From an uncultured Polaribacter sp. (GTDB lineage: Bacteria; Bacteroidota; Bacteroidia; Flavobacteriales; Flavobacteriaceae), in contig CALSME010000004.1 in NCBI GenBank assembly GCA_943787375.1, forward strand, positions 233,328 through 297,327: a stretch of DNA of 64,000 bases. The letters run 5' to 3'. Below, piece after piece: positions 44,401 to 53,484 of the stretch. A program made the translations under genes and the position numbers. The notes under the pieces were generated by a model. The model made no database searches. It saw only the letters and a program-made list of their open reading frames with translations, and was not told the origin of the DNA. How positions within the stretch are numbered: the stretch's first letter is position 1; every line of letters begins with the position of its first letter.

Positions 44401-45102
44401 TTATGAATCGATAGAAATTTCACTTAACAAGTCGAATTCTATTGCTTTTTTTAAAGTATCCAAATGTGGTTTCCTAACTTTTAACTTTGTTGCGGCGTGC
44501 GCTTTCTTATTTAATTTAGAAGACATTTCTGCTACTTTTACAGCGGTTTCCATCAATTGTGATTCTGGGACAATACGATCTAAAAAACCTGCAGCTATAG
44601 CCTGTTTCGAATTAAATATTTCCGCATTGTTCACGCTTCTATTTAAATACACTTCTGATAACCGAGATTTTGCAATTGCAATTCCAGCATGGTGCATGGT
44701 CATGCCAATCATGACTTCATTTAAGCCAATTTTAAAATCGCCTTCTACTCCAATTCTATAATCGGACGACAATAATAAAAAAGCGCCTTTTGCAATCGCA
44801 TGCCCAGAACATGCAATGATAATAGGTTGAGGAAAAGACAGCATTCTTAATGATAATTTCGATCCTTTGGCAACCAATTCTTTTGCCGATTCTGGAGATT
44901 TCGTCATTACTTTCAAATCAAATCCTGCCGAAAAAATACCTTTTTGACCTGTTAAGATGACAACTTTATTTTCTTTTTCAGCAGTATCTAAACTCCTATT
45001 TAAGCCTTCAATAACTTTATGATTAATAGCGTTTGCTTTTCCATTTACAATGGTAATAACAGCATACTTTTCTTCTGATTGGTAAGTAACAAATTCGTTC
45101 AT
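44401..45102 (-). CDS. Enoyl-CoA hydratase/isomerase family protein
   Basis: 233 residues, crotonase fold. The oxyanion hole is formed by FSAGFDLKVM (about residues 57-66) and the Gly-rich CSGHAIAKGAFLLLSSDYRIG (in part, SGHAIAKGAFLLLSSD, about 99-114); IGLNEVMIGM carries the Glu expected of hydratases. The final 35 residues are a short helix. It probably acts in fatty-acid or branched-chain degradation; the exact reaction is not decidable without a substrate assay. Monocistronic; crcB follows on the same strand. Confidence 0.88.
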   Translation of the reverse strand: MNEFVTYQSEEKYAVITIVNGKANAINHKVIEGLNRSLDTAEKENKVVILTGQKGIFSAGFDLKVMTKSPESAKELVAKGSKLSLRMLSFPQPIIIACSGHAIAKGAFLLLSSDYRIGVEGDFKIGLNEVMIGMTMHHAGIAIAKSRLSEVYLNRSVNNAEIFNSKQAIAAGFLDRIVPESQLMETAVKVAEMSSKLNKKAHAATKLKVRKPHLDTLKKAIEFDLLSEISIDS

Positions 45103-45145
45103 TTATATTTTTTAAATTAGCAATCAATGATATTAAAACTAGTAT

Positions 45146-45517
45146 CTACAGAAATTTTACCACAAAAATTCCTGCAAAAACGGCTAAAAAACCAATCACA
45201 AAACTGGCAATGGTATAAACTGCAAAGCTTGTAAAATCTCCCGATTTTAAAAACAAGTGATTCTCATAAGCAAAGGTTGAAAAGGTGGTAAATCCGCCAC
45301 AAAAACCAGTGGCAAGTAACAAGGTTGAGTTCTGACTTAGGGTTTCATTTTTCGCTGCAAGACCTAAGATAATTCCAATCAATAAGCTACCTAAAATATT
45401 GGCTGCAAAAGTTCCGTATGGAATTCCGTTTTCGGTTGTATTCAACCATTTTCCAATGGCATAGCGTAAAACGCTACCAAATCCACCGCCAACAAATACA
45501 AAAAGCAATTGTTTCAT
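45146..45517 (-). CDS. crcB: Fluoride ion channel CrcB
   Basis: 124 residues from the ATG at 45517, preferred because the six residues before it (from 45535) come before the first helix. It has four membrane helices. The family motifs GGGFGSVLRYAIG (about 8-20), FAANILGSLLIG and GFCGGFTTFSTFAYE (about 70-84) are intact, including the phenylalanine box that lines the pore. It exports fluoride as a dimer. No fluoride riboswitch is visible in the 53-base gap upstream. Confidence 0.94.
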   Translation of the reverse strand: MKQLLFVFVGGGFGSVLRYAIGKWLNTTENGIPYGTFAANILGSLLIGIILGLAAKNETLSQNSTLLLATGFCGGFTTFSTFAYENHLFLKSGDFTSFAVYTIASFVIGFLAVFAGIFVVKFL

Positions 45518-45570
45518 TATCGTTTCATTTATCAACCCTTGGATTGTTTTTTTTTATTGAAATAAAGGCA

Positions 45571-46107
45571 CTAGTCTACCAAGTGAATCATGGCAAAAAC
45601 AGCATAATTAATCATATCTTGATAATTGGCATCAATGCCCTCAGAAACAATGGTCTTCCCTTTGTTATCCTCAATTTGTTTTACTCGTAATATTTTTTGC
45701 AAAATGAGATCAGTCAAAGAAGAAACACGCATATCACGCCATGCTTCTCCATAATCATGATTTTTATTGAGCATTAATTCTTTGGTAATCGTGCTATGCT
45801 TGTCAAACAACAGGGTGGCCGATTCTGTATTTAAATCTGGGGTTTCTACAACGCCATTTTCTAACTGAATTAAGGCCATGATCGAATAGTTGATAATTCC
45901 AATAAATTCCGATTTCTCACCTTCAGCTACTTTCTGAACCTCGTTTTCTTGCAACTGACGAATTCTTTGCGCTTTGATAAAAATCTGATCTGTAAGTGAT
46001 GGCAATCTTAAAATGCGCCATGCACTTCCATAATCGCTCATTTTTTTTATGAACAAACTTCTACATTCGGTTATTACTGCGTCATATTGTTTTGAGGTTT
46101 CCTGCAT
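45571..46107 (-). CDS. DUF1599 protein with two tandem copies of the domain
   Basis: 178 residues from the ATG at 46107 (a GTG at 46113 is the alternative). Two halves repeat the same pattern: KKMSDYGSAWRILRLPSLTDQIFIKAQRIRQL (in part, SDYGSAWRILRLPSLTDQI, about 20-38) and NHDYGEAWRDMRVSSLTDLILQKILRVKQI (in part, HDYGEAWRDMRVSSLTDLI, about 115-133). Each is followed by a YSIMALIQL- or YAVFAMIHL-like stretch. DUF1599 proteins are soluble and of unknown function. It precedes crcB on the same strand by 53 bases. Confidence 0.85.
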   Translation of the reverse strand: MQETSKQYDAVITECRSLFIKKMSDYGSAWRILRLPSLTDQIFIKAQRIRQLQENEVQKVAEGEKSEFIGIINYSIMALIQLENGVVETPDLNTESATLLFDKHSTITKELMLNKNHDYGEAWRDMRVSSLTDLILQKILRVKQIEDNKGKTIVSEGIDANYQDMINYAVFAMIHLVD

Positions 46108-46196
46108 CTTCACTATTTAAAAAAAGTATTTCATCAAATGTAGTAAATCTTAAAAGCATTTCATTTATTTTTACCTGAAATTTATAAATCTCCTTT

Positions 46197-46778
46197 ATGA
46201 ATAAAATTGTTGTTTTTTGTGGCTCAAGTTTGGGATTTAATCCGATTTATAAAGAAGCTGCTATCGCTTTAGGAAATTATTTTACCCAAAACAAAATTGG
46301 ACTGGTCTATGGTGGAGGGAAAATTGGAATGATGGGCGTATTGGCGTCTACGATTTTAGCGCAAAAAGGAGAAGTAATTGGGGTGATTCCAAAACTCTTA
46401 GAAAAAGAGGAAGTGCTTCATACGGGCGTAGAAGAAATGATTGTGTGTAAAACCATGAGTGAGCGAAAGGTAATTATGAGCAAATTGGTGGATGGATACA
46501 TAACCTTGCCTGGAGGGTTTGGTACTTTGGATGAACTTTTTGAAGCACTGACTTTAGCGCAATTACACATTGAGCAAAAACCCATTGGACTGTTGAATAT
46601 CAATGGTTTTTTTGATGCAATACTTCTCCAATTAGATAAAATGGTGGAAGAAGGATATGTAAAACAAGACAATAGAAACCTATTAATTGTAGAGACCTCA
46701 GTGCCTGAATTAATGAAGAAAATGCAACAATATACCGCTCCAAAAAAAAGTCATGTAATTCAAAAAGTAGTTTCATAA
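46197..46778 (+). CDS. LOG family protein (nucleoside 5'-monophosphate phosphoribohydrolase)
   Basis: 193 residues, the lonely-guy family (TIGR00730). Motifs are VFCGSSLG at the start, YGGGKIGMMGVLAST and LPGGFGTLDELFEALT, which matches PGGxGTxxE with both catalytic Arg/Glu positions present. In plants it releases active cytokinins from riboside monophosphates; in bacteria it is thought to cleave various nucleotide monophosphates. It ends directly adjacent to folP (stop at 46778, start at 46779), so both are co-transcribed. Confidence 0.92.
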   Translation: MNKIVVFCGSSLGFNPIYKEAAIALGNYFTQNKIGLVYGGGKIGMMGVLASTILAQKGEVIGVIPKLLEKEEVLHTGVEEMIVCKTMSERKVIMSKLVDGYITLPGGFGTLDELFEALTLAQLHIEQKPIGLLNINGFFDAILLQLDKMVEEGYVKQDNRNLLIVETSVPELMKKMQQYTAPKKSHVIQKVVS

Positions 46779-47600
46779 ATGACCATTAATTGCAAAGGAA
46801 ATTTAATTGATTTGTCGCACCCCAAAGTGATGGGCATTTTAAACATTACTCCCGATTCATTTTATGATGGTGGTGCGTATAAAAATGAAACTGCGATTCT
46901 TGATCAGGTAAAAAAAATGCTTTCCGAAGGTGCTACTTTTATTGATGTAGGTGCGTATTCTTCGCGGCCAGGAGCGGCACATGTTTCAGAAGAAGAAGAG
47001 TTAAAAAGAATCCTCCCAGTGATTCGATTGTTGGTTCAAAAGTTTCCAAATATTCTTATTTCTGTTGATACTTTTAGGAGCAAAATAGCCCAAGAATGCG
47101 TCTTAGCAGGTGCAGCAATGATCAATGATATTTCTGGCGGAAGTATGGATCCCAAGATGTTTCAAACAGTTGCCAACCTTCAAGTTCCTTATATTGTGAT
47201 GCATATGTTGGGAACACCTCAAAACATGCAAAAAAATCCGGTTTATGAATCGGTTACACATGAATTAATTTCTTTTTTTGCAGACAAAATTCATCAATTG
47301 CATGTATTAAAAGTAAACGATGTGCTTATAGATGTTGGTTTTGGCTTTGGAAAAACGCTCGCACACAATTTTGAATTGCTTAAAAACTTAGCGCTTTTCA
47401 AAAACTTAGAAGCTCCTATTCTCATTGGAGTTTCCAGAAAATCGATGCTGTATAGAACCTTAGACATTTCTGCACAGGAAGCACTTAATGCAACAACATC
47501 TGCAAATACGATTGCCCTTCTAAATGGCGCAAACATCCTGCGAGTACACGATGTAAAAGAAGCTGTTGAAGCAGTTAAAATCGTCGCTCAAATTCGTTAA
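46779..47600 (+). CDS. folP: Dihydropteroate synthase
   Basis: 273 residues. It joins 4-aminobenzoate to a dihydropterin in folate synthesis. Signature 1 is PKVMGILNITPDSFYDGG (about residues 15-32). Signature 2 is FIDVGAYSSRPGAAHVSEEEE (in part, DVGAYSSRPGA, about 61-71). DVGFGFGKTLAHNFELL (about 186-202) and IGVSRKSMLYR (about 221-231) carry the Lys and Ser/Arg of the active site. It begins one base after the LOG gene stop. A hairpin terminator follows at 47620-47640. Confidence 0.94.
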   Translation: MTINCKGNLIDLSHPKVMGILNITPDSFYDGGAYKNETAILDQVKKMLSEGATFIDVGAYSSRPGAAHVSEEEELKRILPVIRLLVQKFPNILISVDTFRSKIAQECVLAGAAMINDISGGSMDPKMFQTVANLQVPYIVMHMLGTPQNMQKNPVYESVTHELISFFADKIHQLHVLKVNDVLIDVGFGFGKTLAHNFELLKNLALFKNLEAPILIGVSRKSMLYRTLDISAQEALNATTSANTIALLNGANILRVHDVKEAVEAVKIVAQIR

Positions 47601-47619
47601 TTTCCGCCCTAAAAAACGG

Positions 47620-47640
47620 AATAAGATTGCTCTTATTTTT
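47620..47640 (+). terminator. Terminator after folP
   Basis: A seven-base perfect stem AATAAGA/TCTTATT with a TTGC loop and a T-run. It is 20 bases after the folP stop. A wider pair of arms AAAAACGGAA (47612-47621) and TTCCGTTTTT (47687-47696) also flanks it. Confidence 0.7.
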
Positions 47641-47833
47641 ATTCTTTTTGTAAGCTACAATTTTGATTGTATTTTATAAAATACTGTTCCGTTTTTAAAA
47701 AAGTAACAGCATTGTATTCATTAAAAGACTGTAGCAAGTAGATTCTTGTATTCTTATTATCCGATGCAGAAATCAAGGACTGCTATTGCAATGGCGAAAT
47801 TTATTAGTATTTTAGCACAAATCAATTTCACCT

Positions 47834-48610
47834 ATGTTCGATTTTATTGAGTTTTCTCCTTTGGATGTTTTAGACATTGTATTGGTAGCAACGTTGCTAT
47901 ATTATATCTACAAACTTTTAAAAGGCACTGTTGCCATTAATATTGTTATTGGAATTGCTTTTATCTTCTTAATTTGGCAAATTACCTTAGCACTAAGAAT
48001 GGAAATGTTGAGTGGGATTTTGGGCTACTTACTTTCTGGAGGAGTCATTGCATTGATTATTGTTTTTCAACAAGAGATTCGGAAATTTTTATTAATGATT
48101 GGAACCACCAATTTTTCAACGAAAAAAAGTTTCTTGAAACAATTAAAATTTTTACAAACAGAAATTGCTTCTGAAATAGACACCGATACGTTGATAAATG
48201 CCAGTGAAAATTTGTCAAAAACAAAAACAGGTGCACTAATTGTCATTGAGCGAACCAACAGTTTAGATTTTTTAATTAATTCTGGTGATGTGATGAATGC
48301 CTCAATGAATGAAGCAATTTTACAAAGTATTTTCTACAAAAACAGTCCATTACACGATGGCGCAACCATCATTAGAGATAATTTTATAGTAGCAACACGT
48401 GTGGTACTTCCTGTTTCTAGTAGTGAAAAAATTCCTGCCCGCTTTGGATTAAGGCACCGTGCAGCCATTGGAATTTCTGAAAAAACAGATGCAGTTTGTT
48501 TGTTGGTTTCGGAAGAGACGGGAGAAGTTTCGTATATTAAAGATGGTGAATTTGTGCTCTTTAAAGATTACAATGAGCTAAATCTGAAAATGAAAAAAGA
48601 TTTAAGCTAA
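47834..48610 (+). CDS. cdaA: Diadenylate cyclase CdaA (c-di-AMP synthase)
   Basis: 258 residues. Three membrane helices (about 14-34, 36-53 and 62-80) precede the DisA_N catalytic domain (about 110-240). It shows DGATIIRDN (DGA motif, about 177-185) and RFGLRHRAAIGISE (RHR motif, about 203-216). It makes c-di-AMP from two ATP at the membrane; no CdaR or GlmM gene is adjacent here (both occur in Firmicutes). It lies 233 bases downstream of folP, after the terminator, so it needs its own promoter. Confidence 0.93.
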   Translation: MFDFIEFSPLDVLDIVLVATLLYYIYKLLKGTVAINIVIGIAFIFLIWQITLALRMEMLSGILGYLLSGGVIALIIVFQQEIRKFLLMIGTTNFSTKKSFLKQLKFLQTEIASEIDTDTLINASENLSKTKTGALIVIERTNSLDFLINSGDVMNASMNEAILQSIFYKNSPLHDGATIIRDNFIVATRVVLPVSSSEKIPARFGLRHRAAIGISEKTDAVCLLVSEETGEVSYIKDGEFVLFKDYNELNLKMKKDLS

Positions 48611-48627
48611 ACGATTTCTAACAACGA

Positions 48628-50394
48628 CTAGGATGCTAATTCTGAACTAAATTGCTTGTCGTATAAGTTTTTATAATACCCGTTATCTTTTACCAATAAT
48701 TCTTGATGTGTTCCTTCTTCAACAATCAAACCTTTGTCCATTACAATAATTTTATCCGCTTGTTTTATGGTTGCTAATCTGTGCGCTATTACAATTGAAG
48801 TTCGATCTTTCGTAATGGTTTCTGTAGCAAACTGAATCATTTGTTCGGCATAGGAATCTACAGACGAAGTTGCTTCGTCTAAGATTAAAATACTGGGGTT
48901 ACTTACATAGGCACGTAAAAAAGCAATCAGTTGTCTTTGCCCAGAAGAAAGCATTCCTCCTCTTTCTTTCACATTGTAGCTATAATTCCCAGGAAGTGTC
49001 ATAATGAATTCGTGAATTCCAATTTGTTTGGCTGCTAGCGTAACTTCTGCCAATGAAATTGCGCTGTTTTTTAGGGTAATATTATTTAAAATAGAATCGG
49101 AAAATAAAAAAACATCTTGTAAAACAATGGCCACTTGTTTTCGTAACGACTCTAATTCATAATTTTGAACTGGAACAGTATCAACGGCAATTTCACCGCT
49201 ATCAATTTCATAAAAACGATTAATTAAATTGATAATGGTAGATTTTCCTGCCCCTGTTGCGCCAACAATTGCAACAGTTTGTCCTTCTTTTACTTCTAAT
49301 GAGATACCTTTTAAAACCTCTTCTCCTTTGATGTAACTAAAACGTACATTTTCGAAGGTTATATTTCCTTTTAAATTTTCAGCTTTAAAAGTTCCTGTCT
49401 TTGCAATACTACTATGAGTATCGATAACAGTAAAAACACGTTCACCAGAAACAATCCCCATTTGTAATTGATTGAATTTGTCTGCAATTTGTCTCAGGGG
49501 TTGAAACAGCATTTGCGCGTACATGATAAATGCAAAAATTTCTGCCACACTTGCAACCGATTGATCTACCACTTGAAGTCCTCCAAACCAAACCAACAAA
49601 CCAATGGCTATTGATGAAAATATTTCTGCGATGGGAAAGAAAATGGAATAATACCAGATTGTTTTTATATAGGCCTGTTTGTGCTTATTATTAATTTCTT
49701 TAAAGTTGTCGTACTCTACTTTTTCTCTATTAAAAAGTTGTACAATTTTCATTCCAGTAACCCGTTCTTGCACAAAGCTGTTTAGATTGGAAACTTGGTT
49801 TCTTACTTCTTGAAATGTTGCTTTGATAGCAATTTGAAATCTTTTTGTTGCATAAATTAAAATGGGTAAAACCGACAAGGTAATTAATGCCAACTGCCAA
49901 TTAATGGTCAGCATAATTATAGTTACTACTAACATTTTTAAGATATCACTCGTAATCTTAAAAACTCCTTGCGTAAAAAAGGCTGAAATTGTTTCAATAT
50001 CTGAAACTACTCTTGTTACAAGTTTTCCTACTGCATTCCTATCAAAATAGGACATTTTAAATTGCAAAATCTGTCGAAATATTTTTGCTCTAATATCTCT
50101 AATAATGTGCTGTCCAACCCAATTGGAAAAGTAAATAAAAGTAAATTCTAGTAAAACTTCGATTCCCAAAACACCAAACATTAATAAAACATAATACAGC
50201 AATGCATTGCTGTCTTTTGGAATTACTCCTTCATCGATTGTAAGCTTAAGAATGTAGGGCCTTGCAGCGGCAAAAAAGGAGAGTAAAATAGTAGAAAAAG
50301 CTGCAGTAAAAAAGTAGAGACGATACTTTTTCGCAAAACCCATGAGTCTTGAAAATATTTTTATATCGAATGCATTTCCTGTTTTATCTCCCAA
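48628..50394 (-). CDS. MsbA-like ABC transporter, permease fused to ATPase
   Basis: 588 residues with a TTG start, three bases past the truA stop; an ATG at 50343 is a possible alternative. Six membrane helices (about 25-320) are followed by the ATPase: Walker A GATGAGKSTIINL (about 378-390), signature LSSGQRQLIAFLRAY (about 480-494), Walker B ILILDEATSSVD and H-loop AHRL. This half-transporter homodimerises. The family exports lipids, drugs or peptides; it is unrelated in order and sequence to the PCAT at 19353, which has a C39 domain. It is translationally close to truA upstream. Confidence 0.9.
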   Translation of the reverse strand: MGDKTGNAFDIKIFSRLMGFAKKYRLYFFTAAFSTILLSFFAAARPYILKLTIDEGVIPKDSNALLYYVLLMFGVLGIEVLLEFTFIYFSNWVGQHIIRDIRAKIFRQILQFKMSYFDRNAVGKLVTRVVSDIETISAFFTQGVFKITSDILKMLVVTIIMLTINWQLALITLSVLPILIYATKRFQIAIKATFQEVRNQVSNLNSFVQERVTGMKIVQLFNREKVEYDNFKEINNKHKQAYIKTIWYYSIFFPIAEIFSSIAIGLLVWFGGLQVVDQSVASVAEIFAFIMYAQMLFQPLRQIADKFNQLQMGIVSGERVFTVIDTHSSIAKTGTFKAENLKGNITFENVRFSYIKGEEVLKGISLEVKEGQTVAIVGATGAGKSTIINLINRFYEIDSGEIAVDTVPVQNYELESLRKQVAIVLQDVFLFSDSILNNITLKNSAISLAEVTLAAKQIGIHEFIMTLPGNYSYNVKERGGMLSSGQRQLIAFLRAYVSNPSILILDEATSSVDSYAEQMIQFATETITKDRTSIVIAHRLATIKQADKIIVMDKGLIVEEGTHQELLVKDNGYYKNLYDKQFSSELAS

Positions 50395-50397
50395 AAT

Positions 50398-51123
50398 CTA
50401 ATATTTTATTGCTGTTAAAAATAACCCTTTTGCTGGAACGGATAGTCCGGCTTTACTTCTGTTTTTACTTTCTATAATTTTCCTAAAATCTTCAATGGTT
50501 TTCTTTCCCGACCCAACTTCTAATAAGGATCCTACAATGGCTCTCACCATATTTCTTAAAAATCGATTGGCAGAGATATGAAATGTCAATTCATTTTCTT
50601 TTTCAATCCAAACGGCTTTTGTAATATCGCAGTTAAAGGTGTAAACGTCTGTTTTTACTTTTGAAAAGGCTTCAAAATCCTGATATTCTAGCAATAGCTT
50701 TGCTGCTTCGTTCATTCGATTTAAATCAAATTTTTGAGAATGAATTTGCCATGCAAAATCCAACGAAAAAGGATCTCTTCCCAAACATATTTTATAGGCA
50801 TAACTTCTACTTACGGCATTAAACCTTGCGTGCATTTCTTGAGCTACCGAAAAAACATTATGAATAACAATATCTTCGGGTAAAATTGAATTTAATTTAA
50901 AAACAGCATTTTCAACCAATTCTTGTTTCACATCAAAGTGTGCAAACATTTGCGAAGCGTGCACACCTGTATCGGTTCTTCCGGCACCTACTACGCTAAT
51001 TTGGTCTTGTAACATAATGCTTAAAGCACTATTTACTTTTTGTTGTACAGAAATTACATCGGGTTGAATTTGCCACCCATGATAGTTTTTTCCGTTGTAA
51101 GAAAGTTCTATAAAATATCTCAA
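50398..51123 (-). CDS. truA: tRNA pseudouridine synthase A
   Basis: 241 residues. The catalytic Asp is in VVGAGRTDTGVHASQMF (about residues 46-62). Other TruA features are LSYNGKNYHGWQIQP near the start, MHARFNAVSRSYAYKI, and FLRNMVRAIVGSLLEVG (about 183-199) near the end. It modifies uridines 38-40 of tRNA anticodon stems. The start is at 51123, and its stop lies three bases upstream of the ABC transporter TTG start. Confidence 0.95.
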   Translation of the reverse strand: MRYFIELSYNGKNYHGWQIQPDVISVQQKVNSALSIMLQDQISVVGAGRTDTGVHASQMFAHFDVKQELVENAVFKLNSILPEDIVIHNVFSVAQEMHARFNAVSRSYAYKICLGRDPFSLDFAWQIHSQKFDLNRMNEAAKLLLEYQDFEAFSKVKTDVYTFNCDITKAVWIEKENELTFHISANRFLRNMVRAIVGSLLEVGSGKKTIEDFRKIIESKNRSKAGLSVPAKGLFLTAIKY

Positions 51124-51174
51124 TAATTGTCTATTTTGAAGAGATCAAAATTACGAAATTTATTTTGTTATTAG

Positions 51175-51182
51175 TATTTTTG
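51175..51182 (+). promoter_or_regulatory. -7 element of the metallophosphoesterase gene
   Basis: TATTTTTG fits TAnnTTTG and ends five bases before the GTG start at 51187. This position would put the transcription start on the start codon itself, so a leaderless mRNA is likely if the element is used. Confidence 0.5.
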
Positions 51183-51186
51183 TAGG

Positions 51187-51684
51187 GTGAAGAAAATCTT
51201 GTTACTCTCCGATACGCATAGTTATATAGATGATCAAATTTTAAAGTTTGTAAAACAAGCGGATGAAGTTTGGCATGCTGGTGATATTGGCAACTTAGAT
51301 GTTACAGATGCAATAAAGGCAATCAAGCCTTTACGAGCAGTTTACGGAAACATTGATGCTGCTGATGCGCGATCGGAATTCCCTTTAGACAACCGTTTTG
51401 AACTTGAAAAAGTGAGTGTGTGGATTACGCATATTGGTGGGTATCCAAACAAATACAATCAAAGGATCCGGGAGGAAATAAATGAAAATACTCCTCAAAT
51501 TTTTATTGCTGGGCATTCTCATATTTTAAAAGTTCAATATGATAAAAAATTAAATCTTTTACACTTAAACCCAGGTGCAGCTGGTAATCATGGGTTTCAC
51601 AAAATAAGAACAATGCTCCGTTTCAACCTTGACAATGGAGATATAAAAGCGATGGAAATTATAGAACTGGCAAATCGGGGTTAA
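51187..51684 (+). CDS. Metallophosphoesterase (YfcE/MJ0936-like)
   Basis: 165 residues, GTG start. Metal ligands in order: SDTHSY (about 8-13), HAGDIGN (about 30-36), GNIDAADAR (about 54-62), HIGG (about 82-85) and GHSH (about 109-112), the complete set for a two-metal phosphodiesterase. It is small and cytosolic. The family acts on phosphodiesters or on small nucleotides; the substrate here is unknown. Its last 26 bases overlap the convergent histidine kinase gene. Confidence 0.9.
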   Translation: MKKILLLSDTHSYIDDQILKFVKQADEVWHAGDIGNLDVTDAIKAIKPLRAVYGNIDAADARSEFPLDNRFELEKVSVWITHIGGYPNKYNQRIREEINENTPQIFIAGHSHILKVQYDKKLNLLHLNPGAAGNHGFHKIRTMLRFNLDNGDIKAMEIIELANRG

Positions 51685-53470
51685 GCGATTTTGTTGAATC
51701 TAAAATAGGGAGATTAATTTCTACGCTTGTTCCTCCGCCTATCTCGGAGTCTATATTCATAAGGCCTTTTAACATAAAAACTCGTGCCTCTATTTGATTG
51801 ATTCCAATACCATCTTTGTTTTTAACCTTATCAGGGTCAAACCCTTTTCCATCATCTGTAATTCTAATTTTTAAAGTTCCTTTGCTTTCTTTTAATAAAA
51901 TAACGGCATTTTGTGCCTCGCTGTGCTTTAAAACATTGTTGATCAACTCTTGTACAATATTATACACTTTATTTTCAAAGGTTATGGAATACCGATTGTC
52001 ACTATCCAACTCTGTGTGAATTTTAATTTGAGTGTTCGAATACATTTCTGCAATATCTTTTATGGCAAAGGGAAGTCCAAATTTATGCAATACGGAGGAG
52101 TGCAAACTGTGGGACAAATCTCTAACTTCCTTGGAAGCGAGTTCAACTATTTTCTGTGCTTTTAGAATTTCTAATGAAACTTTACCTTCATATTGATTTA
52201 TAAAGGCTTGTATGTGTATCGTTCCAGAAGACAAAAGAGCACTTACATTATCGTGTAATGCAATTGCAACAAGTTTCCTGTGTTTTTCTTTGCCATCTAA
52301 AGTAGCATCTAAAATTCTTATATGAGATTCTGCTTTTAATTGTTTTATCTTTTCTTCTTGTCGGAGCTTAATACGTAAAAGTTTTACTTGTCTAAATTTA
52401 AAATACGCGACTATTAAAAACAAAATGGCGATAACATAGGCTCCAAAACGTGTCCTGGCATTGTTTTTAACTTCTTGTTGCAGTCGTTTTACTTCTTCTT
52501 GTTTGATCCCCAATTCTTTTCCAATATCAAAATTTTTCTCAGCATTTATTTTCTTTACAATTCCTCTAAACTCATTGTCTCTTAATTCATCTTTTATCTC
52601 GTACGAATACTCCTGAAATTCATATGCTTTATAATCTTTCATTTTATACATAGACCAAGACAAGTTTCCATACAAACTGGCTTTAAACCGAATTGCCTTT
52701 GGACTTTCGTCAAACGCTATTAAATCTAAAGCTTCCAAATAGGTTTTCTTTGCTTTTTGATACTCTTCTTCTAGTAGATAAATACTCGCTAAATTCCCCA
52801 ATGCTGCGGCTTGATTTAGATTGTCATTTTTTGATGCATGAATTTCTATAGACTTTATGGCAACGTTTTTTGCTAAGTCAAATAGGGAGTCTTTAACATA
52901 GAAAACAGATAAATTTCCATATGCTACCGCTTTTTCCGCATCAAAATCATTCTCAAAATTATTAAATTCGAGTACCTTATTATAAAAGTAGAAAGCGCTG
53001 TCTTTGTATACTTTTAAAGAATCTCTTTCTGACAATCCTTGATACGAACTGCCCAATCGCAAATAATTTTGTACTAATAATAAGTCGCCATTAAATTTGC
53101 TTCCTTGGAAATCTTTGTAAATTGAGTCGACCAATATATTGTTTGTATTTCTTCTAAAATACCGAATAGCATCTTTAAAACTAGATGTTTCATAAAAAAC
53201 ATTCCCTATTAAATAGTTTGTTTTTAAATAGATTTCTCTGTCATTTAACCTAGCACTGTCTAATAAATCGAATGCATTTTTTAGGGCTAATTCAAAATTC
53301 TTGTTTTTATAAGCCTTCTCAATAGCATTAAATTGTTCTACGATCGTACTGTCTTGTTCTATCAAAAATAAAGAAGAAGAAGCCGTGGACTTAAAGCCCA
53401 CGTTTTCTTCTTTGGAAAAAGTATTAAAACAGAATAGTAATATTAATAATAAAGCAGTAAAATTCTTCAA
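51659..53470 (-). CDS. TPR-containing sensor histidine kinase
   Basis: 603 residues. Signal peptide (about 1-20). A TPR region (about 40-310) has repeats such as AVAYGNLSVFYVKDSLFDLA and AAALGNLASIYLLEEEYQKA. A membrane helix (about 341-361) is followed by a dimerisation/phosphoacceptor helix with His406 in VAIALHDNVSALL. The HATPase domain (about 500-600) has ELINNVLKHSEA (N box) and ITDDGKGFD (G1). This is the periplasmic-TPR, LuxR-partner kinase common in Bacteroidota, of the HisKA_3 type. The partner response regulator is 54778, with two lipoproteins between. The stop overlaps the metallophosphoesterase gene by 26 bases. Confidence 0.92.
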   Translation of the reverse strand: MKNFTALLLILLFCFNTFSKEENVGFKSTASSSLFLIEQDSTIVEQFNAIEKAYKNKNFELALKNAFDLLDSARLNDREIYLKTNYLIGNVFYETSSFKDAIRYFRRNTNNILVDSIYKDFQGSKFNGDLLLVQNYLRLGSSYQGLSERDSLKVYKDSAFYFYNKVLEFNNFENDFDAEKAVAYGNLSVFYVKDSLFDLAKNVAIKSIEIHASKNDNLNQAAALGNLASIYLLEEEYQKAKKTYLEALDLIAFDESPKAIRFKASLYGNLSWSMYKMKDYKAYEFQEYSYEIKDELRDNEFRGIVKKINAEKNFDIGKELGIKQEEVKRLQQEVKNNARTRFGAYVIAILFLIVAYFKFRQVKLLRIKLRQEEKIKQLKAESHIRILDATLDGKEKHRKLVAIALHDNVSALLSSGTIHIQAFINQYEGKVSLEILKAQKIVELASKEVRDLSHSLHSSVLHKFGLPFAIKDIAEMYSNTQIKIHTELDSDNRYSITFENKVYNIVQELINNVLKHSEAQNAVILLKESKGTLKIRITDDGKGFDPDKVKNKDGIGINQIEARVFMLKGLMNIDSEIGGGTSVEINLPILDSTKSLNPDLPVL

Positions 53471-53484
53471 GATTTAATTGAAAT

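Noticed and set aside
45518..45570. Fluoride riboswitch upstream of crcB
   Set aside because: The 53-base gap contains no conserved fluoride aptamer sequence or pseudoknot arms.
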